Shown piece by piece: positions 35,440 to 43,051 of a stretch of DNA of 64,000 nucleotides. The stretch's first letter is position 1; the number at the start of each line of letters is the position of its first letter. The notes under the pieces are model-generated. The model was not told where the DNA came from. It worked only from the letters and a program-made list of their open reading frames with translations, and made no database searches. The stretch is from positions 62,001-126,000 of the forward strand of contig NZ_PIZV01000051.1 of NCBI RefSeq assembly GCF_002835665.1, written 5' to 3'. The stretch comes from Chryseobacterium sp. PMSZPI (GTDB lineage: Bacteria; Bacteroidota; Bacteroidia; Flavobacteriales; Weeksellaceae). Both the position numbers and the translations under genes were made by a program.

Positions 35440-35469
35440 GCAATATATCAATTTTTATTGCAATTCCAA
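35440..35469 (-). promoter_or_regulatory. Promoter of the tyrS leader
   Basis: Minus strand: TTG (complement of 35467-35469), 19-base spacer, TATATTGC (complement of 35440-35447). The predicted transcript begins almost at the leader ATG. Confidence 0.6.
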
Positions 35470-35472
35470 TAT

Positions 35473-35537
35473 TTAAACCATTAAGATGCTGGCGCATAGT
35501 GTAAAAACTTAACCAATTATGAATCTCAATGGTTTAA
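35473..35537. repeat. Inverted repeat, ACCATTAAGAT family (second copy)
   Basis: Left TTAAACCATTAAGAT (35473-35487) and right AATCTCAATGGTTTAA (35522-35537) are reverse complements with one or two mismatches. Same arm core as 2007-2123. It abuts the -33 of the tyrS leader promoter. Confidence 0.5.
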
Positions 35538-35722
35538 AATAAAGGTTCAAAACAATTTTACTTGCCATTCTTGAAGCCAATTTCATGCCATACCTTTCTT
35601 AAATAAAATATAAAATCAAGATGCAAACAGGTGAGATTGATGTTCTTCAGTTTTCCGATATTAAACTAAAAATACTCCCAATTTATTTTCAAAAACTATT
35701 TTTATCAGCAGGAATAGAATCA

Positions 35723-35932
35723 TTAACGATCAGCTGAGTATAAGTTTTGAATCTGTTCTTTCCATATTTCAAGGTTCTCCGGAGTGATTTTGTCTGCTTT
35801 GTCAAAAAAGAAATGTTGTATAACTTCAAAACCGGAATACAAAAATATACCTTTATCAGACGTTAGAGAAAGTGCATTATTCATTCCAATTTCGGCAGTC
35901 AGTAGTGTGGTATGTTGCTCAGGGCTTCTTTT
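35723..35932 (-). pseudogene. Possible gene remnant, 53 residues from an internal ATG at 35884
   Basis: Open on the minus strand from a stop at 35935 to a TAA at 35723. It reads protein-like sequence (MNNALSLTSDKGIFLYSG, then FDKADKITPENLEIWKEQ) from an ATG at 35884. The open stretch upstream of that ATG (SPEQHTTLLTAEIG) also looks like protein, which suggests a C-terminal fragment of a decayed gene. I do not recognise the family. It could be a genuine small gene. The rest of the gap to 36177 shows no structure. Confidence 0.3.
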
Positions 35933-36177
35933 CTATTGTTATTCAGTTAAAAACCTATCGTTAAATTTTTTTTTAATAAAAAAAGCCAACAGATTCTTTT
36001 AATAGAGAAACTGCCGGCGATTGTTATAGTTTTTATCCTCTTAAAACTTCAAAAGTTTATTATATGACAATCTTTAGAAATATAATATTACATGGAGAGA
36101 TGAAAAATTTTGAAAATAAGAGTTCCTCTAAACTGCAGTTACATAAATAAGACTATGAAATATAGTATTTGTTAATA

Positions 36178-36792
36178 CTAAAGCTGGATAATAGATCCTT
36201 TATAAAATTTTGTCAGATCATATAAATCATTAAAATAGGGTTGAAGAACAAGGTCATTTTCTTCACCAGTCTTTTTTAAATAAAACTGATTTTCAGCAAG
36301 AGCATATAAAGTCTGATAATCGTTTTTTAAATAATCGGAAAGAATGTTTTCCGGGCCATCATCTTTATTCATTAACGCTGTTAAAAATATCCCGTAAATC
36401 ATAAATTGATTGAAATTTTGTGAAGTGGCAATATAGTCCAGATGCTGTTGGGATGATTTTTCATAATCCGAAAGGACCTGAAGAAAGTGTTGTACATGAT
36501 CTGTGGATGGAATTTCATAAAAAAGATCAATGCCATGAATAAAAAGTTGAGTTTTAATCTCTTCGTGGTTTGAAGGATATGCACGACTAAACCATGAAAA
36601 AATACACAAAAGCTCTTCTTTGGTAAGCTCTTCTACAGAGTCTTTTACCTTTTCCTTAATAGTTTCAAGATTGGTTTTAGGGGCCGTTTGTAAAAGCTTC
36701 GAAATTTCTTCTTCTTCACGACTTAGTTTATTGTACAAATTAATTTTGGCAACATTAGGATTGGTTTTTATGAAATAAAGTTCTCCTGTCAT
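36178..36792 (-). CDS. Hypothetical cytosolic protein
   Basis: 204 residues, no signal peptide or membrane segment; mostly helical, charged at the start (NKLSREEEEISKLLQ). It contains a long acidic helix pattern and a conserved-looking EELLCIFSWFSRAYPSNHEEIK segment. The family is not recognised. It is isolated by poorly structured sequence on both sides, with no obvious terminator. Confidence 0.7.
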   Translation of the reverse strand: MTGELYFIKTNPNVAKINLYNKLSREEEEISKLLQTAPKTNLETIKEKVKDSVEELTKEELLCIFSWFSRAYPSNHEEIKTQLFIHGIDLFYEIPSTDHVQHFLQVLSDYEKSSQQHLDYIATSQNFNQFMIYGIFLTALMNKDDGPENILSDYLKNDYQTLYALAENQFYLKKTGEENDLVLQPYFNDLYDLTKFYKGSIIQL

Positions 36793-36950
36793 AACTTTTT
36801 ACCAAATAATTTTATGAAAATGGTAATTAAAGATACAAAATCTGAAATTAATTTCAATTAAAAAATATTATGCATTGTATTGCATCAGTAATAACTTTAT
36901 ATAACGAAATGTGTAGTTGTTTAAAAATTTTTCAAATGGAAAAGCCCTTT

Positions 36951-38240
36951 TTATTCTATTCGTTTCGTTTTTAATTTTATACCTGTAGAAATAATGGTTA
37001 GGTTATATTTCTCCCCGTTATTGCTTAAAAATTCATAGCTGTCTTCAGATTCAGGATTGTCAAAAAATGAGGATTGTGTTTCAGGATACATTTTCGTTTT
37101 TTCTCCATCTTTATCAATAATGTATAAAAAATGATCTTCTAAAATAATCGTGAAAATTTGTGTGTTATCCACTTCCAATGCAAATTTCCCTGTATATTTT
37201 TTTAAAAGCTCATCAGAGATTTGTATCGCTTTTTTATTAATTTTTTTGGGAAGACTATAGGGCTTGTTTTCTAAAAGATTGATAATATCCTCGGTAAGTT
37301 TTTGAAAAGGAACGTCTGTAATATTTGATGTAAAAATAAATGTGACTCCTGATTTTAAATTCTGATAATAATATGCTCTATAACCGGGTCTTCCTCCTGC
37401 TTGTACCAAAAGCTGATCATTTCCAAACATTTTGAGAGCAAGCTCTTTTTTAATGTTTTTCCCGGAGAGAAGTTGTTCACTGAAGCTGTACAGATCATCA
37501 ATTGTTGAAAAATAATTTCCGGTTTCGAACCTGTTTATGCTGGTATGGGGAACAGGAGTGATTTTTCCACTTTCACTAAAAAATCCATAGGCAAAATTAG
37601 ATAATGATTTAGCAGTATTAAATTCACCAGTATTTTTTAATTGATATTTTTTGATGATTTCATTTTGCATAAAGTTCCAATATCCTTTATCAGAGATATT
37701 GTCTATAATATAATGGAGAATAAAATATCCGACATTAGAATAAAGAGTCTGAGTACCCGGTTCAAATTGTAAAGTTTCTTGTTTAGCCAGTTCAATGGTC
37801 TTGTCTAAACTTAGACTTTCATATTTTTCATAATCCCGGATTTCTCTTGGCAATCCCGATTGATGGTACATTAAATTTTCAATTGAAATTTTCTCTCCAT
37901 TCGGAAAATCGGGAATGTATTTGTTGATCTTATCGGATAATTTAACTTTTCCTTGTTCTACTAACTTTAAGATTCCATATTTGATAAAAATTTTTGAAAC
38001 CGAAGCGATAATAAATTTACTATTCCGATCAACCTTCAAAGCATTGATCTGGTCAGGTATATTATATGTTTTGTCCAGAAGAATAGTATTGTTTCTTACA
38101 ATTTTAACATTTCCATTAAAGTTTTTCAGATTTGTTAAAGCAGTAAAATACTGGTCAAGTTCTTTTTCATGCTTACTATTATCTTGAGCAGACAAGTGTA
38201 ATGAAAATACTAAAGTCAAGAAAAAAATCAGATGTTTCAT
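36951..38240 (-). CDS. Serine hydrolase of the beta-lactamase/DD-peptidase superfamily
   Basis: 429 residues with a signal peptide (1-18). Active-site motifs: Ser80-x-x-Lys83 (SVSK), Tyr167-x-Asn169 (YSN), and a third GGRPGYR-type motif. HQSG at about 126 fits the class C-like esterase/peptidase group. Residues ~340-429 form an extra domain. Last gene of a four-gene minus-strand cluster. The function may be peptidoglycan editing, esterase or hydrolysis of a small metabolite. Confidence 0.85.
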   Translation of the reverse strand: MKHLIFFLTLVFSLHLSAQDNSKHEKELDQYFTALTNLKNFNGNVKIVRNNTILLDKTYNIPDQINALKVDRNSKFIIASVSKIFIKYGILKLVEQGKVKLSDKINKYIPDFPNGEKISIENLMYHQSGLPREIRDYEKYESLSLDKTIELAKQETLQFEPGTQTLYSNVGYFILHYIIDNISDKGYWNFMQNEIIKKYQLKNTGEFNTAKSLSNFAYGFFSESGKITPVPHTSINRFETGNYFSTIDDLYSFSEQLLSGKNIKKELALKMFGNDQLLVQAGGRPGYRAYYYQNLKSGVTFIFTSNITDVPFQKLTEDIINLLENKPYSLPKKINKKAIQISDELLKKYTGKFALEVDNTQIFTIILEDHFLYIIDKDGEKTKMYPETQSSFFDNPESEDSYEFLSNNGEKYNLTIISTGIKLKTKRIE

Positions 38241-38254
38241 AGGTTTAATTGAGA

Positions 38255-39103
38255 TCAGATTGATGTAGAAGCCAGAAGGAATACCTCGCCGCTGGCAGGT
38301 TGTAAACCATCAGTTCTACCCGAGAAATAAAGTTGTCTAACATTGTCAGTAGAAATAATTTCTACAGGATCAAATCCCGATTCCTGTGCAAGGTGCAAAA
38401 CTTCTAAGGGTGAAAAAAAACTTACGAAGGGTGTTCCTGCTTCACGGGCTCCTTTTTCTGCAATCTCCTGCATAGGCTGGTCCTCTTCTTCAAGAAGGTC
38501 TATCGGTAAGTAAAATGACATGGCAAGTTTGGAGCCTGGAGCTAAGGTAGAAATCTGTTGTAGGGTAGAAGTGATAGCTTCTTTACTCAGATATAAAGTG
38601 ACTCCGGTACAAGCAAAGACTGTAGGCTGATTGATGTCGAATCCGGCTTTTAAAAGTTCATTCCACCAAGAAGAAGCTTCAAAATCAACTGGAACAAAAT
38701 GTAAATTTTCAGGGAGACCAAATCCTGTTTCTATGAGACGATTTTGTTTCCATTGCAAAGTCTCGGGTTGGTCTATTTCAAAAATCTGGAGTTCAGGAGT
38801 AATGTTTTGTTTACGTTGTGCAAAAGTATCGAGCCCGGCTCCCAGAATCACATATTGTCGGGTTCCTTTCTCATATTCCGTGATGATCAGATCTTCTATA
38901 AAACGAGAACGTGCTATGATAGAAGCTCTTAATCTTTTGGTGTATTTCATATCCGGACGTTCTTGCCATCCTTCATCGGGAGCAATTAATTGTAATCCAA
39001 CCTGATCTTCAAGAACATAAGGAGCCTCATCTATTTGTACATGTAAAGCTCTCCATAAAGCTGTTCTTACAGCTGTATTATCTGGTTGTGGTTGATTTTC
39101 CAT
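38255..39103 (-). CDS. SAM-dependent methyltransferase, leucine carboxyl methyltransferase-like (PPM/Omt type)
   Basis: 282 residues. Characteristic of this type: TALWRALHVQIDEAPYVLED at the N-terminus, then QYVILGAGLDTFAQRK (SAM-binding loop), IFEIDQPETLQWK, and VFACTGVTLYL. Bacterial members methylate small-molecule carboxylates or polyketides, rarely proteins. Starts five bases upstream of the end of the adjacent methyltransferase, so it is in the same operon. Confidence 0.87.
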   Translation of the reverse strand: MENQPQPDNTAVRTALWRALHVQIDEAPYVLEDQVGLQLIAPDEGWQERPDMKYTKRLRASIIARSRFIEDLIITEYEKGTRQYVILGAGLDTFAQRKQNITPELQIFEIDQPETLQWKQNRLIETGFGLPENLHFVPVDFEASSWWNELLKAGFDINQPTVFACTGVTLYLSKEAITSTLQQISTLAPGSKLAMSFYLPIDLLEEEDQPMQEIAEKGAREAGTPFVSFFSPLEVLHLAQESGFDPVEIISTDNVRQLYFSGRTDGLQPASGEVFLLASTSI

Positions 39104-39108
39104 AGGTG

Positions 39109-39840
39109 TTATTTTTCAACAGCGATGAGTAGCATCATTGGGCGACGGAGTTCATCCTTCATTTCCGGGAGCTCTTTCAGCATTTCCGGACTTGGTTCGG
39201 GCTCCATGATTTCTTTAATGGCGAAACCATACTTTAAAAGAATATTTAAATAAGAGGTTAAAGTCCGGTGATATTTGATGACATTTTCTCCTAAAAAAGT
39301 AGTGTTTCTTTTGTCTTCAATAAAATATTGATCAACAGGCCAGCATACGCTTTGTCCATCTTTATCGTACATCCAGTCCTGGCTTCCTTCTGCCGTGAAA
39401 ACAGGGTGTTCTACAGAAAATACGAACCGACTTCCGGTAGTGAGCCACCGATAGATATTTTTAACAATAGAATCGTAAGATTCTACGTAATGCAATGTGA
39501 GTGAGCTTATAACAAGATCAAACTTGCCTGCAGGATAATCGATGTCTTCCAGAGCTTTTCTTTCATATTGAATGCCTTCCAGGTTGTTGATTTCTTTAGC
39601 CTTTGCCAACATTTTTTCTGAAATATCAATGCCAATTACAGACTGTGCACCATGTTCAATAGCATAACGGCAGTGCCATCCATATCCGCATCCGAGATCA
39701 AGCACATGTTTGCCTTTAAAGTCCGGTAACATCTTTTTCAGTGCATGCCATTCTCCGGCACCTTCTAATCCCAATTGTGAACGAAGCATTTTTTCATACT
39801 GGTCAAAAAATGACTGGTTATCATATTTATTTTCTTTCAT
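39109..39840 (-). CDS. SAM-dependent methyltransferase, UbiE/class I type
   Basis: 243 residues. SAM-binding motif I HVLDLGCGYGWHCRYAIEHGA, then GIDISEKMLAKAKE and SSLTLHYVESY (motif post I), with a C-terminal substrate-binding part. The substrate is unknown. Its first codons overlap the end of the small membrane protein gene at 39827-40249 by 14 bases, indicating translational coupling. Confidence 0.88.
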   Translation of the reverse strand: MKENKYDNQSFFDQYEKMLRSQLGLEGAGEWHALKKMLPDFKGKHVLDLGCGYGWHCRYAIEHGAQSVIGIDISEKMLAKAKEINNLEGIQYERKALEDIDYPAGKFDLVISSLTLHYVESYDSIVKNIYRWLTTGSRFVFSVEHPVFTAEGSQDWMYDKDGQSVCWPVDQYFIEDKRNTTFLGENVIKYHRTLTSYLNILLKYGFAIKEIMEPEPSPEMLKELPEMKDELRRPMMLLIAVEK

Positions 39841-40249
39841 AAGATAAAAGCGGTTCTGCTGCTTTTAATTTTGAAGTCAGATTATTAAAAAAAAGTTCAA
39901 ACTTTGGAAGATCCTTAGGATTAATCTGTGACCTTAGTATTTTCATCGTTTTATGAGCCGTTTTTAAAGTATAATCATCTGCATAATAACCTGCGGAAAT
40001 AATTTCATCGATATTAATTTTCTTACCGGGAAATTGATTAATCCTAATCTGTTGATCAGTGATTGTGATATATTTATAGTAATATTCAGATGTTGCCAAT
40101 ACAACATAAACGATTCCTAATGTTAAAACAGCGAATGTTTTCCATTTCAAACCTTCACCATTCAAAAAATAACTTAAACCTATAATAAGCCAAGCTGCTC
40201 CTAATAATGAATTAATAATAATTCTTCTATTTTTAAATGCGATTTTCAT
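39827..40249 (-). CDS. Small membrane protein, PH-like
   Basis: 140 residues. Two hydrophobic helices near the N-terminus (about 12-30 and 35-53), then a soluble strand-rich domain (YKYITITDQQIRINQFPGKKINIDEII) that looks like a bacterial PH/YcxB-like domain (inference). First gene of the operon with two methyltransferases and a serine hydrolase. Confidence 0.65.
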   Translation of the reverse strand: MKIAFKNRRIIINSLLGAAWLIIGLSYFLNGEGLKWKTFAVLTLGIVYVVLATSEYYYKYITITDQQIRINQFPGKKINIDEIISAGYYADDYTLKTAHKTMKILRSQINPKDLPKFELFFNNLTSKLKAAEPLLSYERK

Positions 40250-40371
40250 ATTTGATAGATTGAAATTGTAAAAGATCTTTGATAAAAAGGTGTATGGTAA
40301 AAATACGATAATTATTTAATAATTTTAAATAAAATCGATGAATAATAACGATGTCTTTACCTATTATTCAT

Positions 40372-40411
40372 AAAAAATTCGGGCTGAATATTTCAAATAT
40401 TCAGCCCGAAA
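40372..40411 (-). terminator. Terminator after SRPBCC gene
   Basis: Fifteen-base perfect stem, arm TTCGGGCTGAATATT, with a 3-base loop and a T run on the minus-strand side. Confidence 0.92.
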
Positions 40412-40433
40412 TGGCGATGGAATCTTATAAGAA

Positions 40434-40847
40434 TTAATGAGATTCTGTATACTTCTTGAAATTGTCAAGGATAGCTTGCCATCCCCCTTTTTGCATTTCT
40501 TCGGGGTTTTGATTTTCCGGATCGAAAGCTACATCAACAATAGTTTTTCCATTGTTTTCTTTAAAATTTACATTTACCTGTCTACCGTCCGGAATCGTAT
40601 AGCTGAATTTCTCACCTTCTTTTATCTCATCATAAATTGCTTCAAAATCAAAACCGAAGCTTCCGTCTTTGGCTTCCATTCTTGCAGCATATTTTCCGCC
40701 GACTTGCATATCATTGGAAGCTGTAGGGCAGTGCCATGAAGGATCAGCAAAATTCCATTGAGTAATATGTTCGGGATTGGTGTAATAGTCCCATACTTTT
40801 TTTGAATCTGCATCAATGGTTGCAGTCACATTAATTTTGTGGTTCAT
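40434..40847 (-). CDS. SRPBCC (AHSA1-like) domain protein
   Basis: 137 residues. Single helix-grip domain with the AHSA1 pattern: KVWDYYTNPEHITQWNFADPSWHC, GGKYAARMEAKDGSFGFDFEAIYDEI, and GGWQAILDNFKKY. Third gene of an operon behind an ArsR repressor and a second SRPBCC protein (two bases apart). In related operons these proteins serve unknown ligands. Confidence 0.85.
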   Translation of the reverse strand: MNHKINVTATIDADSKKVWDYYTNPEHITQWNFADPSWHCPTASNDMQVGGKYAARMEAKDGSFGFDFEAIYDEIKEGEKFSYTIPDGRQVNVNFKENNGKTIVDVAFDPENQNPEEMQKGGWQAILDNFKKYTESH

Positions 40848-40849
40848 TT

Positions 40850-41353
40850 TTATTGGTTTAAGATTAATAATAATTCATCAAGTTTTTCCAATGTGGCAAT
40901 CATTCCTTGTTCCATTCCCATTTGAATGATTGTTTCAAGATCTGATAAAGATTTATAAGTAACAATAGTTTCTACCAGTGTATTTTCATTTTTATCTGAA
41001 AAACTAACCTCCCATTCTGCACGGGGAAGATTATTGTTGATTTCTCCCTTTTCATTACAGAATGCATCCAGAGAAGTATAAGAATCAATAGGATTGATTG
41101 TGAGATATTCAACCATACTCCAATATTCTGTTCCGTTAGGTTCTATCATAGCATAATGCCAGTGCCCGCCTTCACGGAATTCCATAGATTTTGTTTTGGT
41201 CGTTAATGGCTTTGGCGCAAACCATCGATCGAGAAGTTCACTTTTTGTATAGCAATCCCATACCATTTTACGGTTAGCTGAAAATTCACGTCTGATCGTA
41301 AGTGTATTCTTTTCCTTATCTGCAAGAAAATCGAATTGAAGTTGATGTTTCAT
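40850..41353 (-). CDS. SRPBCC (AHSA1-like) domain protein
   Basis: 167 residues from the ATG at 41353. A longer frame to 41425 adds residues overlapping the ArsR gene tail and is not preferred. Pattern FSANRKMVWDCYTKSELLDRWF, REGGHWHYAMIEPNGTEYWS, and a C-terminal MGMEQGMIATLEKLDELL helix. Sits between arsR and another SRPBCC gene. Confidence 0.82.
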   Translation of the reverse strand: MKHQLQFDFLADKEKNTLTIRREFSANRKMVWDCYTKSELLDRWFAPKPLTTKTKSMEFREGGHWHYAMIEPNGTEYWSMVEYLTINPIDSYTSLDAFCNEKGEINNNLPRAEWEVSFSDKNENTLVETIVTYKSLSDLETIIQMGMEQGMIATLEKLDELLLILNQ

Positions 41354-41375
41354 TGGTCTATTTTTATGATTGTTT

Positions 41376-41696
41376 TTATTTTTGTTGACTTTTAAGCCCT
41401 TCCAGAAGGGTATCCAATTGTTCAAAACGGCTTTCCCATATTTTTCTGAATTGATCGAGCCAATGATCTATTTCTTTCATTTTATCAATTTCAAGGAGGT
41501 AATAAATTTCCCGTCCCTGATGATTTTGAGTAATAAGCTCACATTCTGTCAGAATTTTCAAATGTTTTGAAACAGCTTGTCTGGTTGTATCAAAATGTTC
41601 GGCAATAGCATTTGGGGTCATGGCCTGTACTGCAATTAAGGCGATGATTGCTCGTCGGGTAGGATCTGCTATGGCTTGGAAAATATCTCTTCTCAC
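41376..41696 (-). CDS. ArsR family transcriptional regulator
   Basis: 106 residues, a winged-helix fold: DPTRRAIIALIAVQAMTPNAIAEHFDTTRQAVSKHLKIL, then TECELITQNHQGREIYYLL. The classical metal-binding ELCVCDL motif is absent, so the ligand is probably not a heavy metal. It heads an operon of two AHSA1 proteins and probably regulates it (inference from the known ArsR-AHSA1 arrangement). Confidence 0.87.
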   Translation of the reverse strand: MRRDIFQAIADPTRRAIIALIAVQAMTPNAIAEHFDTTRQAVSKHLKILTECELITQNHQGREIYYLLEIDKMKEIDHWLDQFRKIWESRFEQLDTLLEGLKSQQK

Positions 41697-41873
41697 TTTG
41701 TTTGATTTTTATATGAAACTATATGGTTGCGAATTTACGTGCAACTTTTCGGTTTCGCAAATTTATTTACATAAAATTTTCAAAAAAATATATTTTGTAA
41801 GAATGAAAAAAGAAAGTATGAGTCTTAAAACTGTTCTAATAGATAGTTTCTGATGGTTTTGTGAAAGATAAAA

Positions 41874-42026
41874 GAGGTTGTTTCAAAAGTCAAATAATTT
41901 GGCTTTTGTCATTGACTACGTCGAATCTTCGATTTCTGACGAAGGAAGAATCTCTTTGACAACCAATTATATGAGATTCTTCACTGCATTTCATTTCATT
42001 CAGAATGACACTTTTGAGACAACCTC
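41874..42026. mobile_element. MITE-like element with 17-base terminal inverted repeats
   Basis: Left end GAGGTTGTTTCAAAAGT (41874-41890) and right end ACTTTTGAGACAACCTC (42010-42026) are reverse complements with a single mismatch. 153 bases, no intact ORF. It carries an interior palindromic arrangement including GTCATTGACTACGTCGAA, found also in the element at 18505. No clear target-site duplication was seen. Non-autonomous; it lies 27 bases beyond the YqaE stop. Confidence 0.6.
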
Positions 42027-42053
42027 CTTTGTTTATGTTTTAAGATGGGCTGA

Positions 42054-42254
42054 TTATTTCCCGTTTTCGCGCATAGCCCGGATCAATCGATCCGTTCTTT
42101 TTTCAGCTCTGGCATTGTTTAAAGATAAAACGGCCCATATTGCAGCAGGAAGCCATCCGATTAAAGTAATCTGTAAAATCAGACAAATGATTCCTGTAAT
42201 AATTTTTCCACGAACCATAAAAGACAGAAAGGGAAGTAAAATGGCTAATAGCAT
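42054..42254 (-). CDS. YqaE/Pmp3 family small membrane protein
   Basis: 66 residues. Two membrane helices with the family motif GIICLILQITLIGWLPAAIWA, then a charged tail (RAEKRTDRLIRAMRENGK). The yeast and plant members affect membrane potential and stress tolerance; a role here is inference. Transcribed alone on the minus strand next to the MITE-like element. Confidence 0.82.
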   Translation of the reverse strand: MLLAILLPFLSFMVRGKIITGIICLILQITLIGWLPAAIWAVLSLNNARAEKRTDRLIRAMRENGK

Positions 42255-42362
42255 AGTTGAAAATTTTAGTCAGAGCAAATTACGAATTAATTATTAGTAT
42301 AAATACCCGTTGTGCATTCTGATATTTTAATGTCAGTTCGGAGTAAAGTGGTTTTGAAGTCG

Positions 42363-42495
42363 GGAGCTGGAAGCTGGAAGTAATGAAAGCCATAAAGAAT
42401 AAAGATTCATCTTTTTTATTGGCCTTAAGGCAAAAATTAATGATGCTATAGGCTATCAATCATTATAACTCAAAGTAACTTCCAGCTTCCAGTCC
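42363..42495. repeat. Inverted-repeat element, GGAAGCTGGAAG family (copy 2)
   Basis: Left GGAGCTGGAAGCTGGAAGT (42363-42381) and right ACTTCCAGCTTCCAGTCC (42478-42495) are reverse complements with small differences. The arms match the element at 18505-18804. The 374-base gap holds no gene. Confidence 0.6.
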
Positions 42496-42577
42496 TTTTA
42501 CTCGATTTCCTTACCTCGACTCAGTTAATTTTAGCTCAAAATGCGGTAGGATAAATATGAAATGATAAGTTTAATAT

Positions 42578-42605
42578 AAAAGGCCTCTGAAGTTCCAGAG
42601 GCCAT
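42578..42605 (-). terminator. Terminator after the hypothetical gene at 42629
   Basis: Perfect stem GGCCTCTG/CAGAGGCC, followed on the minus strand by TTTTATATT. Confidence 0.75.
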
Positions 42606-42628
42606 TATGAGATTTTAGTTGATCAAAA

Positions 42629-43048
42629 TTATTTTACTGAGATTAATGCTCTCATTGTCTTATCTGTATTCATAGGCTCTCCCTGCGGAATCTGATGATG
42701 AAGATAATTGAAAAGCAAACTGGTTACCCACTTATTTTCAATAGCCTGGATATAATAAGAACAGATGAGTCCAAAATCATCAGAAATATAAGCAGATAAT
42801 TCAGATGACCCTGTAGCCCTGAAGGTAGATATAAAAATCTCTTTTCGAATATCATGAATCTGATCTTCTATTTCAGAATTAATCTCTTTTTCTTCAATAC
42901 TCTGATAAGCATCCATCCATGCTTCTGAAAATTCTGATGAATCTCTGTTGTCTAAGATAATGTCAATTTTTTCAGAATCAATATGAGAGAGATTTGTTTT
43001 TAATGACTCATTAAAAACAGAAGCGAGTGTATTGAGATCTTCCTTCAT
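42629..43048 (-). CDS. Hypothetical protein encoded with M3 peptidase
   Basis: 139 residues, no signal peptide or membrane segment; acidic helices with a repeated EEKEINSEIEDQIHDI pattern. The family is not recognised. Begins three bases after the M3 peptidase stop (43052), so it is probably co-transcribed and translated after it. Ends at a terminator. Confidence 0.7.
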   Translation of the reverse strand: MKEDLNTLASVFNESLKTNLSHIDSEKIDIILDNRDSSEFSEAWMDAYQSIEEKEINSEIEDQIHDIRKEIFISTFRATGSSELSAYISDDFGLICSYYIQAIENKWVTSLLFNYLHHQIPQGEPMNTDKTMRALISVK

Positions 43049-43051
43049 ATC

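Noticed and set aside
41878..42297. 139-residue plus-strand ORF across the MITE-like element and yqaE-like gene
   Set aside because: It runs over a non-coding repeat and the antisense of a recognised membrane protein, with no domain pattern of its own.
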